DNA from: a virus
Virus record (IMG/VR): IMGVR_UViG_3300030099_003332
Location: 35,540 to 61,945 of that record
Length of the DNA: 26,406 nt
Direction: 5' to 3' (one strand)
Part shown: piece by piece, positions 1 to 7,051 of the stretch
Position numbering within the stretch: position 1 is the stretch's first letter
Layout of the letters: every line of letters starts with the position of its first letter
The notes under the pieces: model-generated
Databases searched by the model: none
Seen by the model: only the letters and a program-made list of their open reading frames with translations
What the model was told of the DNA's origin: nothing
Program-made: the position numbers and the translations under genes

Positions 1-1276
1 AGTGTTTGTCTTGGTAATTACCGTATATTACTCTATTACCACTAACAGATTGCGCTAAAGCTTTTACTGGTGTAATATCAGAAACTCTCGTTGTTTGGTT
101 AGCTGGTAAAGTTTTAATTGGTTTTTCACTTTTATAGACGTAATTCAAATTACCATCACTATCTATTAGCTTTGTAGGTGTTTTAGCTAAATCTACAGCG
201 TCTATAACTTTTACAACTTTTACAGCGTTAGAATTAGATTCTTTATAAAGTATTTCTATTTGTTTTACTTTAAACTCATCAACGATGTTATCCCACCCTC
301 TTAAACCTAATGGATTAACTGGATCTATACCGTTTGTTATTGGTGGTATTTTAATACCTACCTGAGTAACTTTGTTTTGCATAAACGAGACTTCAGTAGA
401 TCTATAAGTGGAAGATAAATTATCTTTGTCAATAACTTTAGTAACGCCATCACCTCTTCTTATAAAATAACCATCTTCCTGTGGTATAAAAGCTATTTGA
501 CTAAACGGTGCTATCAATGAATATTCATTATCGTCAAACTTTAATCTATAACTAAACCTAATAAACTTGTCTTCTAAAAAATCTTCATCACCATCCCAAT
601 TAGGTACTTTAGTTGGATTTGCTGTAGTACCATCAGGTAAAAATTCCCTAACAGTATCTAGCATTGTACTAATATTACTTGTAGTAGTAACAAATTGAAT
701 AGGTAAGAAAGGAGCGTACTTTGCAACAGATATATGTTCTTCAGTGTAATAGTAACTTGGATCATTTATTGCCGTAGTAACATTTATTTTTCTAGGTTGA
801 TTTCTATTGTCGGTCCAAAATAATTGATCTTCTATAAGATCTATACCGTATATTTGGTGCGTTCTAGAAAAGTTTAAGAAAGGACCTTCAACTATCACAG
901 ATCCAGTATCAGTGCTAATATTATAAACACAGATATAACATTTAATATGGTCATTAGTCGGTGTACCTTGTATCTTTACAGCATGGTTACTTAGCTTGTC
1001 TGCAGAAGTATCTGTATAGTTAGTTAACATAGCAAATATACGATTGTTATCAACATCCATATATTTACCTATAATATCTAGACCACACTCATCACTTAAA
1101 CCGAAATCACTAAGTAAAACGTTACCTAAAACATTTTCTAATGATCCAACATCTTCACCTTCAGACTTACTTACGTTAACGTTCTGAGCATCTCTATATT
1201 CACCGTTAGGTAATATCCTCGCATCTAAGTCTTTATTCATTTTAGACTTGAGGAAATTATTTTTAACTTCTGGCAT
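1..1276 (-). CDS. Tail stabilisation (P22 gp10-like) protein, 3' end outside window
   Basis: The first 425 residues are present and the reading frame runs off the left edge. The start ATG at 1276 overlaps the stop of the upstream ring-protein gene as TAATG. Residues 16-36 (MNKDLDARILPNGEYRDAQ and following) resemble the conserved N-terminus of phage tail stabilisation/hub proteins of the P22 gp10 type, in which a beta-propeller-like body plugs the portal channel. The body is rich in beta-strand-like segments with many Asn, Asp and Tyr, and shows no membrane segment or enzyme motif. Its place directly after two ring/adaptor genes fits head completion and tail attachment. The family call comes from a remembered N-terminal pattern plus context, so it is moderate; it could be another large tail or structural protein. 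Confidence 0.6.
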   Translation of the reverse strand, partial: MPEVKNNFLKSKMNKDLDARILPNGEYRDAQNVNVSKSEGEDVGSLENVLGNVLLSDFGLSDECGLDIIGKYMDVDNNRIFAMLTNYTDTSADKLSNHAVKIQGTPTNDHIKCYICVYNISTDTGSVIVEGPFLNFSRTHQIYGIDLIEDQLFWTDNRNQPRKINVTTAINDPSYYYTEEHISVAKYAPFLPIQFVTTTSNISTMLDTVREFLPDGTTANPTKVPNWDGDEDFLEDKFIRFSYRLKFDDNEYSLIAPFSQIAFIPQEDGYFIRRGDGVTKVIDKDNLSSTYRSTEVSFMQNKVTQVGIKIPPITNGIDPVNPLGLRGWDNIVDEFKVKQIEILYKESNSNAVKVVKVIDAVDLAKTPTKLIDSDGNLNYVYKSEKPIKTLPANQTTRVSDITPVKALAQSVSGNRVIYGNYQDKH

Positions 1277-2394
1277 TAGTGTTTAATTATTTTAGATTTA
1301 TTTCTGAATACTTGTGCTATTTCCTCTATCTTAATATTAGATAATCTAATCTTAGCGTTTCTAAGTGCAGCTCTTCTGTCTCTTTTAAATCTTTGTACTA
1401 TATATTCAGGTATGTTTATTCTAGTTGAAAGTATAGCATGAGCTATATGCATGTACATAGCTTGCTCTGCAAACTTAGGTATTTTCATATCTTCATCTAC
1501 GGCTAAACCATCTGATATATATTCAAGTATAATTAGCTTACCAGCAAGATCACTGCTAAAAGACATTTTACCAAGTCTTTCGTTTATAGTAAATTTACCA
1601 TTTATCTGAGCTTCTTCTGGCTGCAGCCCATATCTTTGCCCAAAGTTCCATTGACCTTCTGGTAATCTATAATCATCAAAATCACTATATAACGTATTGT
1701 CTTGAGCTTGCCATCTTTCTTCAGTTAGTGATTGTTGTGCTTCTAAATTTTCTTCTAGGTTGTCTTGTGTAGGTATACCTTCACTATCTTGTATAGGTAA
1801 TTCTGTAGGATTAGATGTTACTCTAGTTGGATATATAATATGCTTAGCTCCAACAGAGTCAACCCAAGAACACTTAACATAATTAACGTAATCTTGTGGT
1901 ATAACCACAGATAAACTTGGTGGTATAGTTAATTCTTGAGATTTAATGCTTTTTAGTGTATCGTAACTAAACTCTTGTAATCCACGCTTAGCGTGAAACA
2001 TAACATCTGTTCTTTTAGCGTCAGGTATTAATTTATCTTTACCTATATAAGCAACAATAAAGTTATTGATAATATCGTGTAAAGATATATACTCATAACT
2101 TCCATAATTATTGTTTATTGCAGGTTGGTTTAATTGTACAACGACTATACTATTAGCATTAACAATGATTGATATATTAACTATATTTTCACCGTTTAAA
2201 CTGTAATCACTAGGATTAAGTAGTACGTTATCAACTGTTACAGAGTAGTTAGTATTACTTACATTAGCTACAGTATCTAAAAGTGTAGTATTAAAATCAC
2301 TACAATCAAAGTCTTGAAATGGTGCTGTAAATTGAGCAACAAAACTTTTTTGTCCTGAATAGTATTGAGCGTTTGATTCTGTTAGTAGTGCCAT
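1276..2394 (-). CDS. Ring/adaptor (head-tail connector, P22 gp4-like) protein
   Basis: A 372-aa protein. Residues ~101-195 form the recognisable block (YISLHDIINNFIVAYIG, then KRTDVMFHAKRGLQEFSYDT, then IPQDYVNYVKCSWVD), which I associate with the ring or tail-tubular proteins stacked under the portal in crAss-like and related podoviruses. Residues 1-95 look like a separate all-beta domain (QFTAPF, YSVTVDN, then a Val/Ile-rich strand) reminiscent of N-terminal tail-attachment domains of T7-type fibres. This may be a fusion. The gene starts 3 nt after the stop of the second ring gene and overlaps the stabilisation gene by 1 nt, so the three are probably made together. It should sit in the virion neck. 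The structural role is well supported; the exact ring position is not. Confidence 0.7.
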   Translation of the reverse strand: MALLTESNAQYYSGQKSFVAQFTAPFQDFDCSDFNTTLLDTVANVSNTNYSVTVDNVLLNPSDYSLNGENIVNISIIVNANSIVVVQLNQPAINNNYGSYEYISLHDIINNFIVAYIGKDKLIPDAKRTDVMFHAKRGLQEFSYDTLKSIKSQELTIPPSLSVVIPQDYVNYVKCSWVDSVGAKHIIYPTRVTSNPTELPIQDSEGIPTQDNLEENLEAQQSLTEERWQAQDNTLYSDFDDYRLPEGQWNFGQRYGLQPEEAQINGKFTINERLGKMSFSSDLAGKLIILEYISDGLAVDEDMKIPKFAEQAMYMHIAHAILSTRINIPEYIVQRFKRDRRAALRNAKIRLSNIKIEEIAQVFRNKSKIIKH

Positions 2395-2397
2395 TTA

Positions 2398-3141
2398 TTA
2401 AGAGTTTTCTTGTGCTGTTTCTTGTTGATCCATGCCAGCAGCTGTTTGAACTACCTGCGGATCACGTATTATTACACCACTGTACATTAATATTTTTATA
2501 ACAAGTTCAGTTTGTTCTGTTTCATGTAGTTCAAAATCTTGAGATCCACTAGCTGGGAAAGGGCCAGTATGTGGGAGAGGTGGTACACCATTACCATCCC
2601 AAAGATATCCACCAGTAGCGTTATCTATGTAATAAGCCCAAACAACATCTTTAGGTTTTCTAAGATAAGTAAACGTAATATCACTAAGCTGTGGTGAAGT
2701 AGTTATCACCCCATTAGTTAAAGTGTATAATGGATATTTAGATGTAGGAGCTGTTAACGGAGAGTTGTTAACATATAATAGATCGTTAGGTTGCACTTTT
2801 TGCACTTCAGTATTATTATTATATATAACTGTACCTAACTTATAAAATTCGTTACCCGTTGGGTTTATTGTTGTCGTGATATTGACTGGGCTAGTAGCTG
2901 TTGGTGATGTTTCTTTGAATATGGCAATTTTTTCATCCACGTTTTTATACCTATCGCTATACTCAGACTCGTTGTCAGGTATACGATATTGCTTATTTTC
3001 ATATTGAAAATAGTTTTCAAATATTTCTAACTGTACTTGTGTAGCTAATTTATTAAACTCAGCAGGTGTTATATAACCTCTTTGCTCTTTGTTTAATATT
3101 AGCAATACGGTCTTATATACATCGTCTACGCTTATTGCCAT
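2398..3141 (-). CDS. Second ring/neck structural protein
   Basis: A 247-aa protein. The N-terminus (VDDVYKTVLLILNKEQRGYI, then TPAEFNKLATQVQLEIFENY, then an R-P-N-SEYSDRYK stretch and EKIA at residues ~70-75) matches a pattern I recall from neck proteins of crAss-like and marine Bacteroidota phages. A helical N-terminal half is followed by a beta-rich C-terminal half. It lies between a strong terminator on its upstream side (3153-3182) and the other ring gene, 3 nt away, downstream. That makes it the first gene of the neck group after a transcriptional break. No enzyme motifs are visible. I am fairly confident of a structural neck role and less so of the precise fold. Confidence 0.65.
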   Translation of the reverse strand: MAISVDDVYKTVLLILNKEQRGYITPAEFNKLATQVQLEIFENYFQYENKQYRIPDNESEYSDRYKNVDEKIAIFKETSPTATSPVNITTTINPTGNEFYKLGTVIYNNNTEVQKVQPNDLLYVNNSPLTAPTSKYPLYTLTNGVITTSPQLSDITFTYLRKPKDVVWAYYIDNATGGYLWDGNGVPPLPHTGPFPASGSQDFELHETEQTELVIKILMYSGVIIRDPQVVQTAAGMDQQETAQENS

Positions 3142-3152
3142 AATAATAGTTT

Positions 3153-3182
3153 AAAAAAAAAGGCGGCGTAATTGCCGCCTTA
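3153..3182 (-). terminator. Intrinsic terminator
   Basis: On the minus strand an 8-bp perfect stem (AAGGCGGC with GCCGCCTT) encloses the 6-nt loop AATTAC and is followed at once by nine T. It lies between the 258-aa gene and the second ring gene, in a very AT-rich setting where such a GC-rich stem stands out. It should end or attenuate leftward transcription before the neck genes. Confidence 0.9.
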
Positions 3183-3196
3183 TATATAGTTACATA

Positions 3197-3973
3197 TTAT
3201 TTGAGCTTTTTCTGTATAGACTTGAAAACTTCTACACCTTCATCTGTCTTGAAGAAAGCTGCCATTGCTGAGAATGGATTTTCATCAAACGGTATAGTCA
3301 TTAACTTTTTACCATTACTTGCCCAATTAAATGTTCTTTGATCTGGTGATAACTTTATAATATTTGCTTCAGTAGCTACGATTGCTAAGTTTCTTAACTC
3401 AACATTTTCATCATTAGCTAATTCCAAGAATAAACCTGGATTTCTTTTAGCAAATATCACTAAATCTCTTTTTAGTTCCTTAGAACTTAAATCTCCGACT
3501 TTAGTACCAACCTCAACTCTTAGTATTGCTTCAGCTTGATCAACATCCATATTCATAGCTGCGTTCATAGCGTCAGCTTCTAAATATAACCAATCAAGTT
3601 CATCTGTAGCTTCAACTACCTCATCTCTTTCCCTATATAGTTTATTTCTATTTGGATGATATAGTGATAATAATTTTTGGAGTTGAATATTTGACTTAGG
3701 TACAAATAAAGTACCATCTTGAAATACTATACGACCAAGAGTTACTGATCCGTCTTGCTCGTCAACAAATGGAGATTTTTGATTTGTTGCGTATCTAAGT
3801 TCTCTGTTATAACCTTTTTCTTCATCAAAATAAAGTAAAGGCTTTCTAGATGAATGCCTAGATGATATAGTAAATGTTAATGGAGATTTTCCATTAATTA
3901 GATAGTAATATCTATCTTTGTACTCCCAAGTATCTTTTTTTACTTTAGGAGATTTTGTTTTTGTTTCTTCCAT
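3197..3973 (-). CDS. Conserved hypothetical, likely virion-associated
   Basis: A 258-aa protein starting MEETKTKSPKVKKDTWEYKD. I chose the ATG at 3973 because the in-frame ATG at 4009 lies inside the stem of the preceding terminator and would add a 12-residue hydrophobic stretch unlike the rest. The protein is charged and soluble. Residues ~60-125 are Tyr/Leu-rich beta-like segments (RELRYATNQKSPFVDEQDG, then LGRIVFQDGTLFVPKSN), and residues ~125-210 look helical. I recognise the pattern as one conserved in marine phage structural modules but know no function. Flanking terminators on both sides give it its own transcription segment between the capsid and neck genes. A head-completion or internal head protein is possible. 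Confidence 0.6.
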   Translation of the reverse strand: MEETKTKSPKVKKDTWEYKDRYYYLINGKSPLTFTISSRHSSRKPLLYFDEEKGYNRELRYATNQKSPFVDEQDGSVTLGRIVFQDGTLFVPKSNIQLQKLLSLYHPNRNKLYRERDEVVEATDELDWLYLEADAMNAAMNMDVDQAEAILRVEVGTKVGDLSSKELKRDLVIFAKRNPGLFLELANDENVELRNLAIVATEANIIKLSPDQRTFNWASNGKKLMTIPFDENPFSAMAAFFKTDEGVEVFKSIQKKLK

Positions 3974-3992
3974 GATATAATATAATATAATT

Positions 3993-4023
3993 AAAAAATA
4001 AGACCCCACCGAAGTGGGATCTT
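3993..4023 (-). terminator. Intrinsic terminator with UUCG loop
   Basis: On the minus strand a 10-bp stem (AAGATCCCAC with GTGGGGTCTT, one T-G wobble) is closed by a TTCG tetraloop and followed by ATTTTTT. This is a textbook rho-independent terminator. It follows the stop of the 89-aa gene and precedes the 258-aa gene. Confidence 0.92.
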
Positions 4024-4035
4024 AAGTAGTTTTTA

Positions 4036-4305
4036 TTAACCTACTGATGTGGCTAATTGGCTCAAGTCTTCTGGATAAATACCAGGTCCAGACGCACCAT
4101 TTATGATATCAATAGCAGCTATAATTTTGTCAACATCTGCTTGAACAAAATCTGAAGCACCAGCAATATTTGAAGTATCACCACCTCCTATATACGCCAC
4201 CTCGATGCGATCACCCTCTTCTAGGCTTACCAACTTAACCGATTTAACGTTGTCAGCAGATACTAAATCATAACCACTAGCTTTTTTTATTTTAACGTAT
4301 CCCAT
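4036..4305 (-). CDS. Small protein after the capsid gene
   Basis: An 89-aa protein (MGYVKIKKASGYDLVSADNV...). The N-terminal half is beta-rich (VKSVKLVSLEEGDRIEVAYI), followed by a Gly/Ser/Asn loop (GGGDTSN) and a helical C-terminal half (DFVQADVDKIIAAIDIIN). It lies 66 nt after the capsid gene with a terminator in the gap, and a second terminator follows it. Small genes in this place often encode capsid decoration or cement proteins, but nothing in the sequence proves that here. No promoter is evident between the upstream terminator and its start (only ~24 nt), so expression probably depends on read-through. Confidence 0.6.
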   Translation of the reverse strand: MGYVKIKKASGYDLVSADNVKSVKLVSLEEGDRIEVAYIGGGDTSNIAGASDFVQADVDKIIAAIDIINGASGPGIYPEDLSQLATSVG

Positions 4306-4329
4306 AATTTCTTATTTTTAAAGATTTAT

Positions 4330-4358
4330 AAAAAGCAGGGTAGCGAACCACCCTGCTA
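4330..4358 (-). terminator. Intrinsic terminator with UUCG loop after the capsid gene
   Basis: On the minus strand AGCAGGGT pairs perfectly with ACCCTGCT, extended by two weaker pairs to a TTCG tetraloop and followed by TTTTTATA. It starts 13 nt past the stop codon of the major capsid gene. It likely defines the 3' end of abundant capsid mRNA and protects it from decay. Confidence 0.92.
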
Positions 4359-4370
4359 AATTAGTTATTA

Positions 4371-5828
4371 TTAAGGAGAAGGTAATACAGTTGACTTGAA
4401 CAATACGAAGTTGTTAGCCGCTTGTACACATAAACATCTTTCAGATAAGAAATGTACTTCCATAGCATCAAGATCAGAAGTGTATGCACCACCAACAGAA
4501 CCAGTGATCCAAGACTTCATTCTTCTATCATCTGCTTGAGAAGCTCTATATCTTACGTGTAAGAAAGGACGCCTAATGTTTGAACCAAGAATTTGATCGT
4601 AAACAGTTGAAGTTCCAGCAGGAACTAAAACACCATCAATATCCTCAGTTAAACCTCTTGTAGAAGCATCGTTAAGATATTTCCAATCAGTTTTGTAGAA
4701 GTCATAAGAACCTCTTCTAAAACCAGAGAAACCAAAGTTTAACGCCATTTCAGCTTCGTTATCGAATAAACCGTAAGAAGCAGCTTGAGCAGAGGCATAA
4801 CCTCCACCTGCCATAGCACCAATCATATCGTCAAAATCAAGAGCTGTTCTTCTTGATAAAAATAACATGTTTTCTTCTATAGCACCTTGCTTGTCCAAAT
4901 GTTTAAGGATATCGTCAAAGTCAGCCATTGAACCAGAACCACCTGGAGCAGCAGCACCAGCGAAATCGTTATAAACGTTTCCTCTGTTTTCAATAGCAGC
5001 AAACATACCTTCAGAACCTTCAATATTAGCACCTGTTAAAGCAGCGTTAGTAGCTCTTTCAGACTCAACCATTGCCATTTCCAAATAATCTTCAAATCTC
5101 AATCTAGTTTCAGATTCAGCTTTTAAGTACCAGAAATAACCAGTTGTACCATCTTCAGTTGCAACCTCAACCCAACCAATTTGAGCAGCATCAGAACCAG
5201 ATACTTCGTATTTGTCTTTGATGATAATTGGTTTGTTGTTATATTGAGTAAACTCAGGTTCAATAGCACCATTCATACCGTTAGTACCTTTAGCAAACTC
5301 AGAACCGTAAACAAATAGTTTAACAGCTTCTGTAGCACCAAAACCAGCAGCAACTAAATCAGTTGATGTATAAGGTTCAACACTAAAAGTAATAGCAGCA
5401 CCTGTTAACGCTGAAGTATCTACGTCAACAAAACATGGTACACTTAATATTCCATTAGAAACCAAAATAGTTTGGTTTTGTCTAATAGCTAAAGTAGAAG
5501 TACCAGTACCACCTGGTATATTAACCGTGATGTCAGCACCAGCGTTAGCTACAGCACAATCGTCATAAGCAACGTGTAATCTATTTTGTTCAGACCAAAC
5601 AACTTGATCAGATGTCATTGGCATTTCAGCACCAACCATTCTTAAGAAAGCAGATACAGTTCTGTTACCATATCTTTCAACCTCAGCTTCATAAAGCTCA
5701 GGTAAATATTGCTGCGCAAAGTTTCCACCAGCAGCATCCGTAAAACTTAAATAGTTAGACGTTAAGGCTACCTGACTTTGAGCAGGAGCGAGAGACGCGG
5801 GAAAAGACCCACCATTTACAAAACCCAT
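4371..5828 (-). CDS. Major capsid protein (HK97-fold, crAss-like type)
   Basis: A 485-aa protein, close to the usual length of crAss-like capsid proteins. Residues ~40-85 (FAQQYLPELYEAEVERYGNR, then TVSAFLRMVGAEMPMTSDQV, then VWSEQNRLHVAYDD) form the block I associate with that capsid family: a helix that would match the HK97 N-arm, then the start of the E-loop. The middle carries Ala/Gly/Ser-rich strands (residues 95-160), and the C-terminal part is mixed alpha/beta with a strongly charged RYRASQADDRRMKSW segment. The preceding gene is a charged scaffold-like protein 11 nt away, and a strong terminator follows, both typical of a capsid gene. Codon use is somewhat more GC-rich than its neighbours, as expected for a highly expressed gene. 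It could be a client of the encoded chaperonin. Confidence 0.85.
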   Translation of the reverse strand: MGFVNGGSFPASLAPAQSQVALTSNYLSFTDAAGGNFAQQYLPELYEAEVERYGNRTVSAFLRMVGAEMPMTSDQVVWSEQNRLHVAYDDCAVANAGADITVNIPGGTGTSTLAIRQNQTILVSNGILSVPCFVDVDTSALTGAAITFSVEPYTSTDLVAAGFGATEAVKLFVYGSEFAKGTNGMNGAIEPEFTQYNNKPIIIKDKYEVSGSDAAQIGWVEVATEDGTTGYFWYLKAESETRLRFEDYLEMAMVESERATNAALTGANIEGSEGMFAAIENRGNVYNDFAGAAAPGGSGSMADFDDILKHLDKQGAIEENMLFLSRRTALDFDDMIGAMAGGGYASAQAASYGLFDNEAEMALNFGFSGFRRGSYDFYKTDWKYLNDASTRGLTEDIDGVLVPAGTSTVYDQILGSNIRRPFLHVRYRASQADDRRMKSWITGSVGGAYTSDLDAMEVHFLSERCLCVQAANNFVLFKSTVLPSP

Positions 5829-5839
5829 AATTTATGTTT

Positions 5840-7027
5840 TTATTTTGATTTTTTAATTCTTAGTTTTAATGAGTCACTATCTACACCGCTTATTGCTTTT
5901 ACTTTTAAACCATTAATATAAACATCACCAGTAGACGTAACTCTTGGCTCATTACTTATATTTTTAGATTTAGCAGCTATATCTTTAGTGGCATCGGCTT
6001 TGCCTTGCTCATAAAAATGTCTAGCTATTGTATCAGCGTTGCGAGCAGCATAAAGAGCTTTATGATAACCTTGATGATCGTTTATTCTACCATCTTCATT
6101 TAAGAACCTCTTAACGAAATTATTGATATCACTTTGAACATCTGCGACTTCACCTGGATTTTGTACGCTATATCTAAATTTCTTTTCACCTAAATTAAAA
6201 TCAAAACCTTTGAATTCGTTTGTAAAAAAGTTTTTAGTTTTAGCTTTAAAATCCTCATGATTTTGTTTAGCTCTTTGTTGATCCTCATTATACCTATTGA
6301 AAAAGTCCATTGCTTTTTGTTGTTCTTGAGTAGTACCAGGTCGAGATTTAATCTCTTGATAATACTTACCTTTAAGATCTTCTAAAAAGTTTTTGGCTTT
6401 TGCAACTTCTTCTTTATACGCAAGCTTTTTCTTACGTATAACTTTTTCATCATCATAATCCTCGTCAAATTCAAAGTTATCTTCCATGATAAATTTGATT
6501 TCGTCAGCATCAAGATGAGGTTTAGTATTCTTATAATACTCTGTTAGTAACGCATCATCACTCACATTAGAGTAATCAGCATTTAGTCGAATATAATCTT
6601 CAATAGTACCTCCAGTTTCATTCATAAAGTTTACTAAACTTTCTACATTCTCTGGTAAATTTAATTGTGGATTATTTTCAATATCTTTATTTATGTTTTC
6701 AAGAGCTGATGTTTCACTAACATCTTGTTCTTTAATCTCTTGTATTACATCTATTTCTTCTTTTTTACCCTCTTCGGTAGGTTTTTCTTGTTCGTTGTGT
6801 GTTTCTCCCACTTCTTGCAATTCCATTTCGCCCTCTTTCCCTGTCTCTTCGCTTTGCTCATTAGACTGTAACACAACTTTCGTTGTTGTTGGCTCTTGAA
6901 CGGCATCTTCTTCTTTTTTAGATAAATCTACCTTTGTAACCTGTTTTGTTTTATTGGTTAACTTTTTAGGTTTCTTTTTGATTTTTAAACTTTCAGACTT
7001 ATTGTCTACTGCTTTTTCTTCTGACAT
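5840..7027 (-). CDS. Putative scaffolding / prohead core protein
   Basis: A 395-aa, highly charged protein. Residues 1-45 are Lys-rich. Residues 45-120 are extremely acidic and look disordered, with many Glu and few hydrophobics. Residues ~125-200 contain a short helical unit (VESLVNFMNETGGTIEDYIR), then an acidic stretch (EDNFEFDEDYDDEKV). Residues ~200-270 are a predicted coiled coil rich in Lys, Glu and Gln. Such composition plus its position between portal and capsid protein is the standard signature of a scaffolding protein that directs prohead assembly and is then lost. No protease motif is visible in it. The role is inferred from position and composition rather than from a recognised domain. 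Confidence 0.65.
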   Translation of the reverse strand: MSEEKAVDNKSESLKIKKKPKKLTNKTKQVTKVDLSKKEEDAVQEPTTTKVVLQSNEQSEETGKEGEMELQEVGETHNEQEKPTEEGKKEEIDVIQEIKEQDVSETSALENINKDIENNPQLNLPENVESLVNFMNETGGTIEDYIRLNADYSNVSDDALLTEYYKNTKPHLDADEIKFIMEDNFEFDEDYDDEKVIRKKKLAYKEEVAKAKNFLEDLKGKYYQEIKSRPGTTQEQQKAMDFFNRYNEDQQRAKQNHEDFKAKTKNFFTNEFKGFDFNLGEKKFRYSVQNPGEVADVQSDINNFVKRFLNEDGRINDHQGYHKALYAARNADTIARHFYEQGKADATKDIAAKSKNISNEPRVTSTGDVYINGLKVKAISGVDSDSLKLRIKKSK

Positions 7028-7051
7028 AATATAATATTATAAAATTAATGA

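Noticed and set aside
3974-4009. Upstream ATG giving a 270-aa version of the 258-aa protein
   Set aside because: The extra start lies inside the terminator stem and the added 12 residues are unlike the rest; the ATG at 3973 has a normal AT-rich leader.
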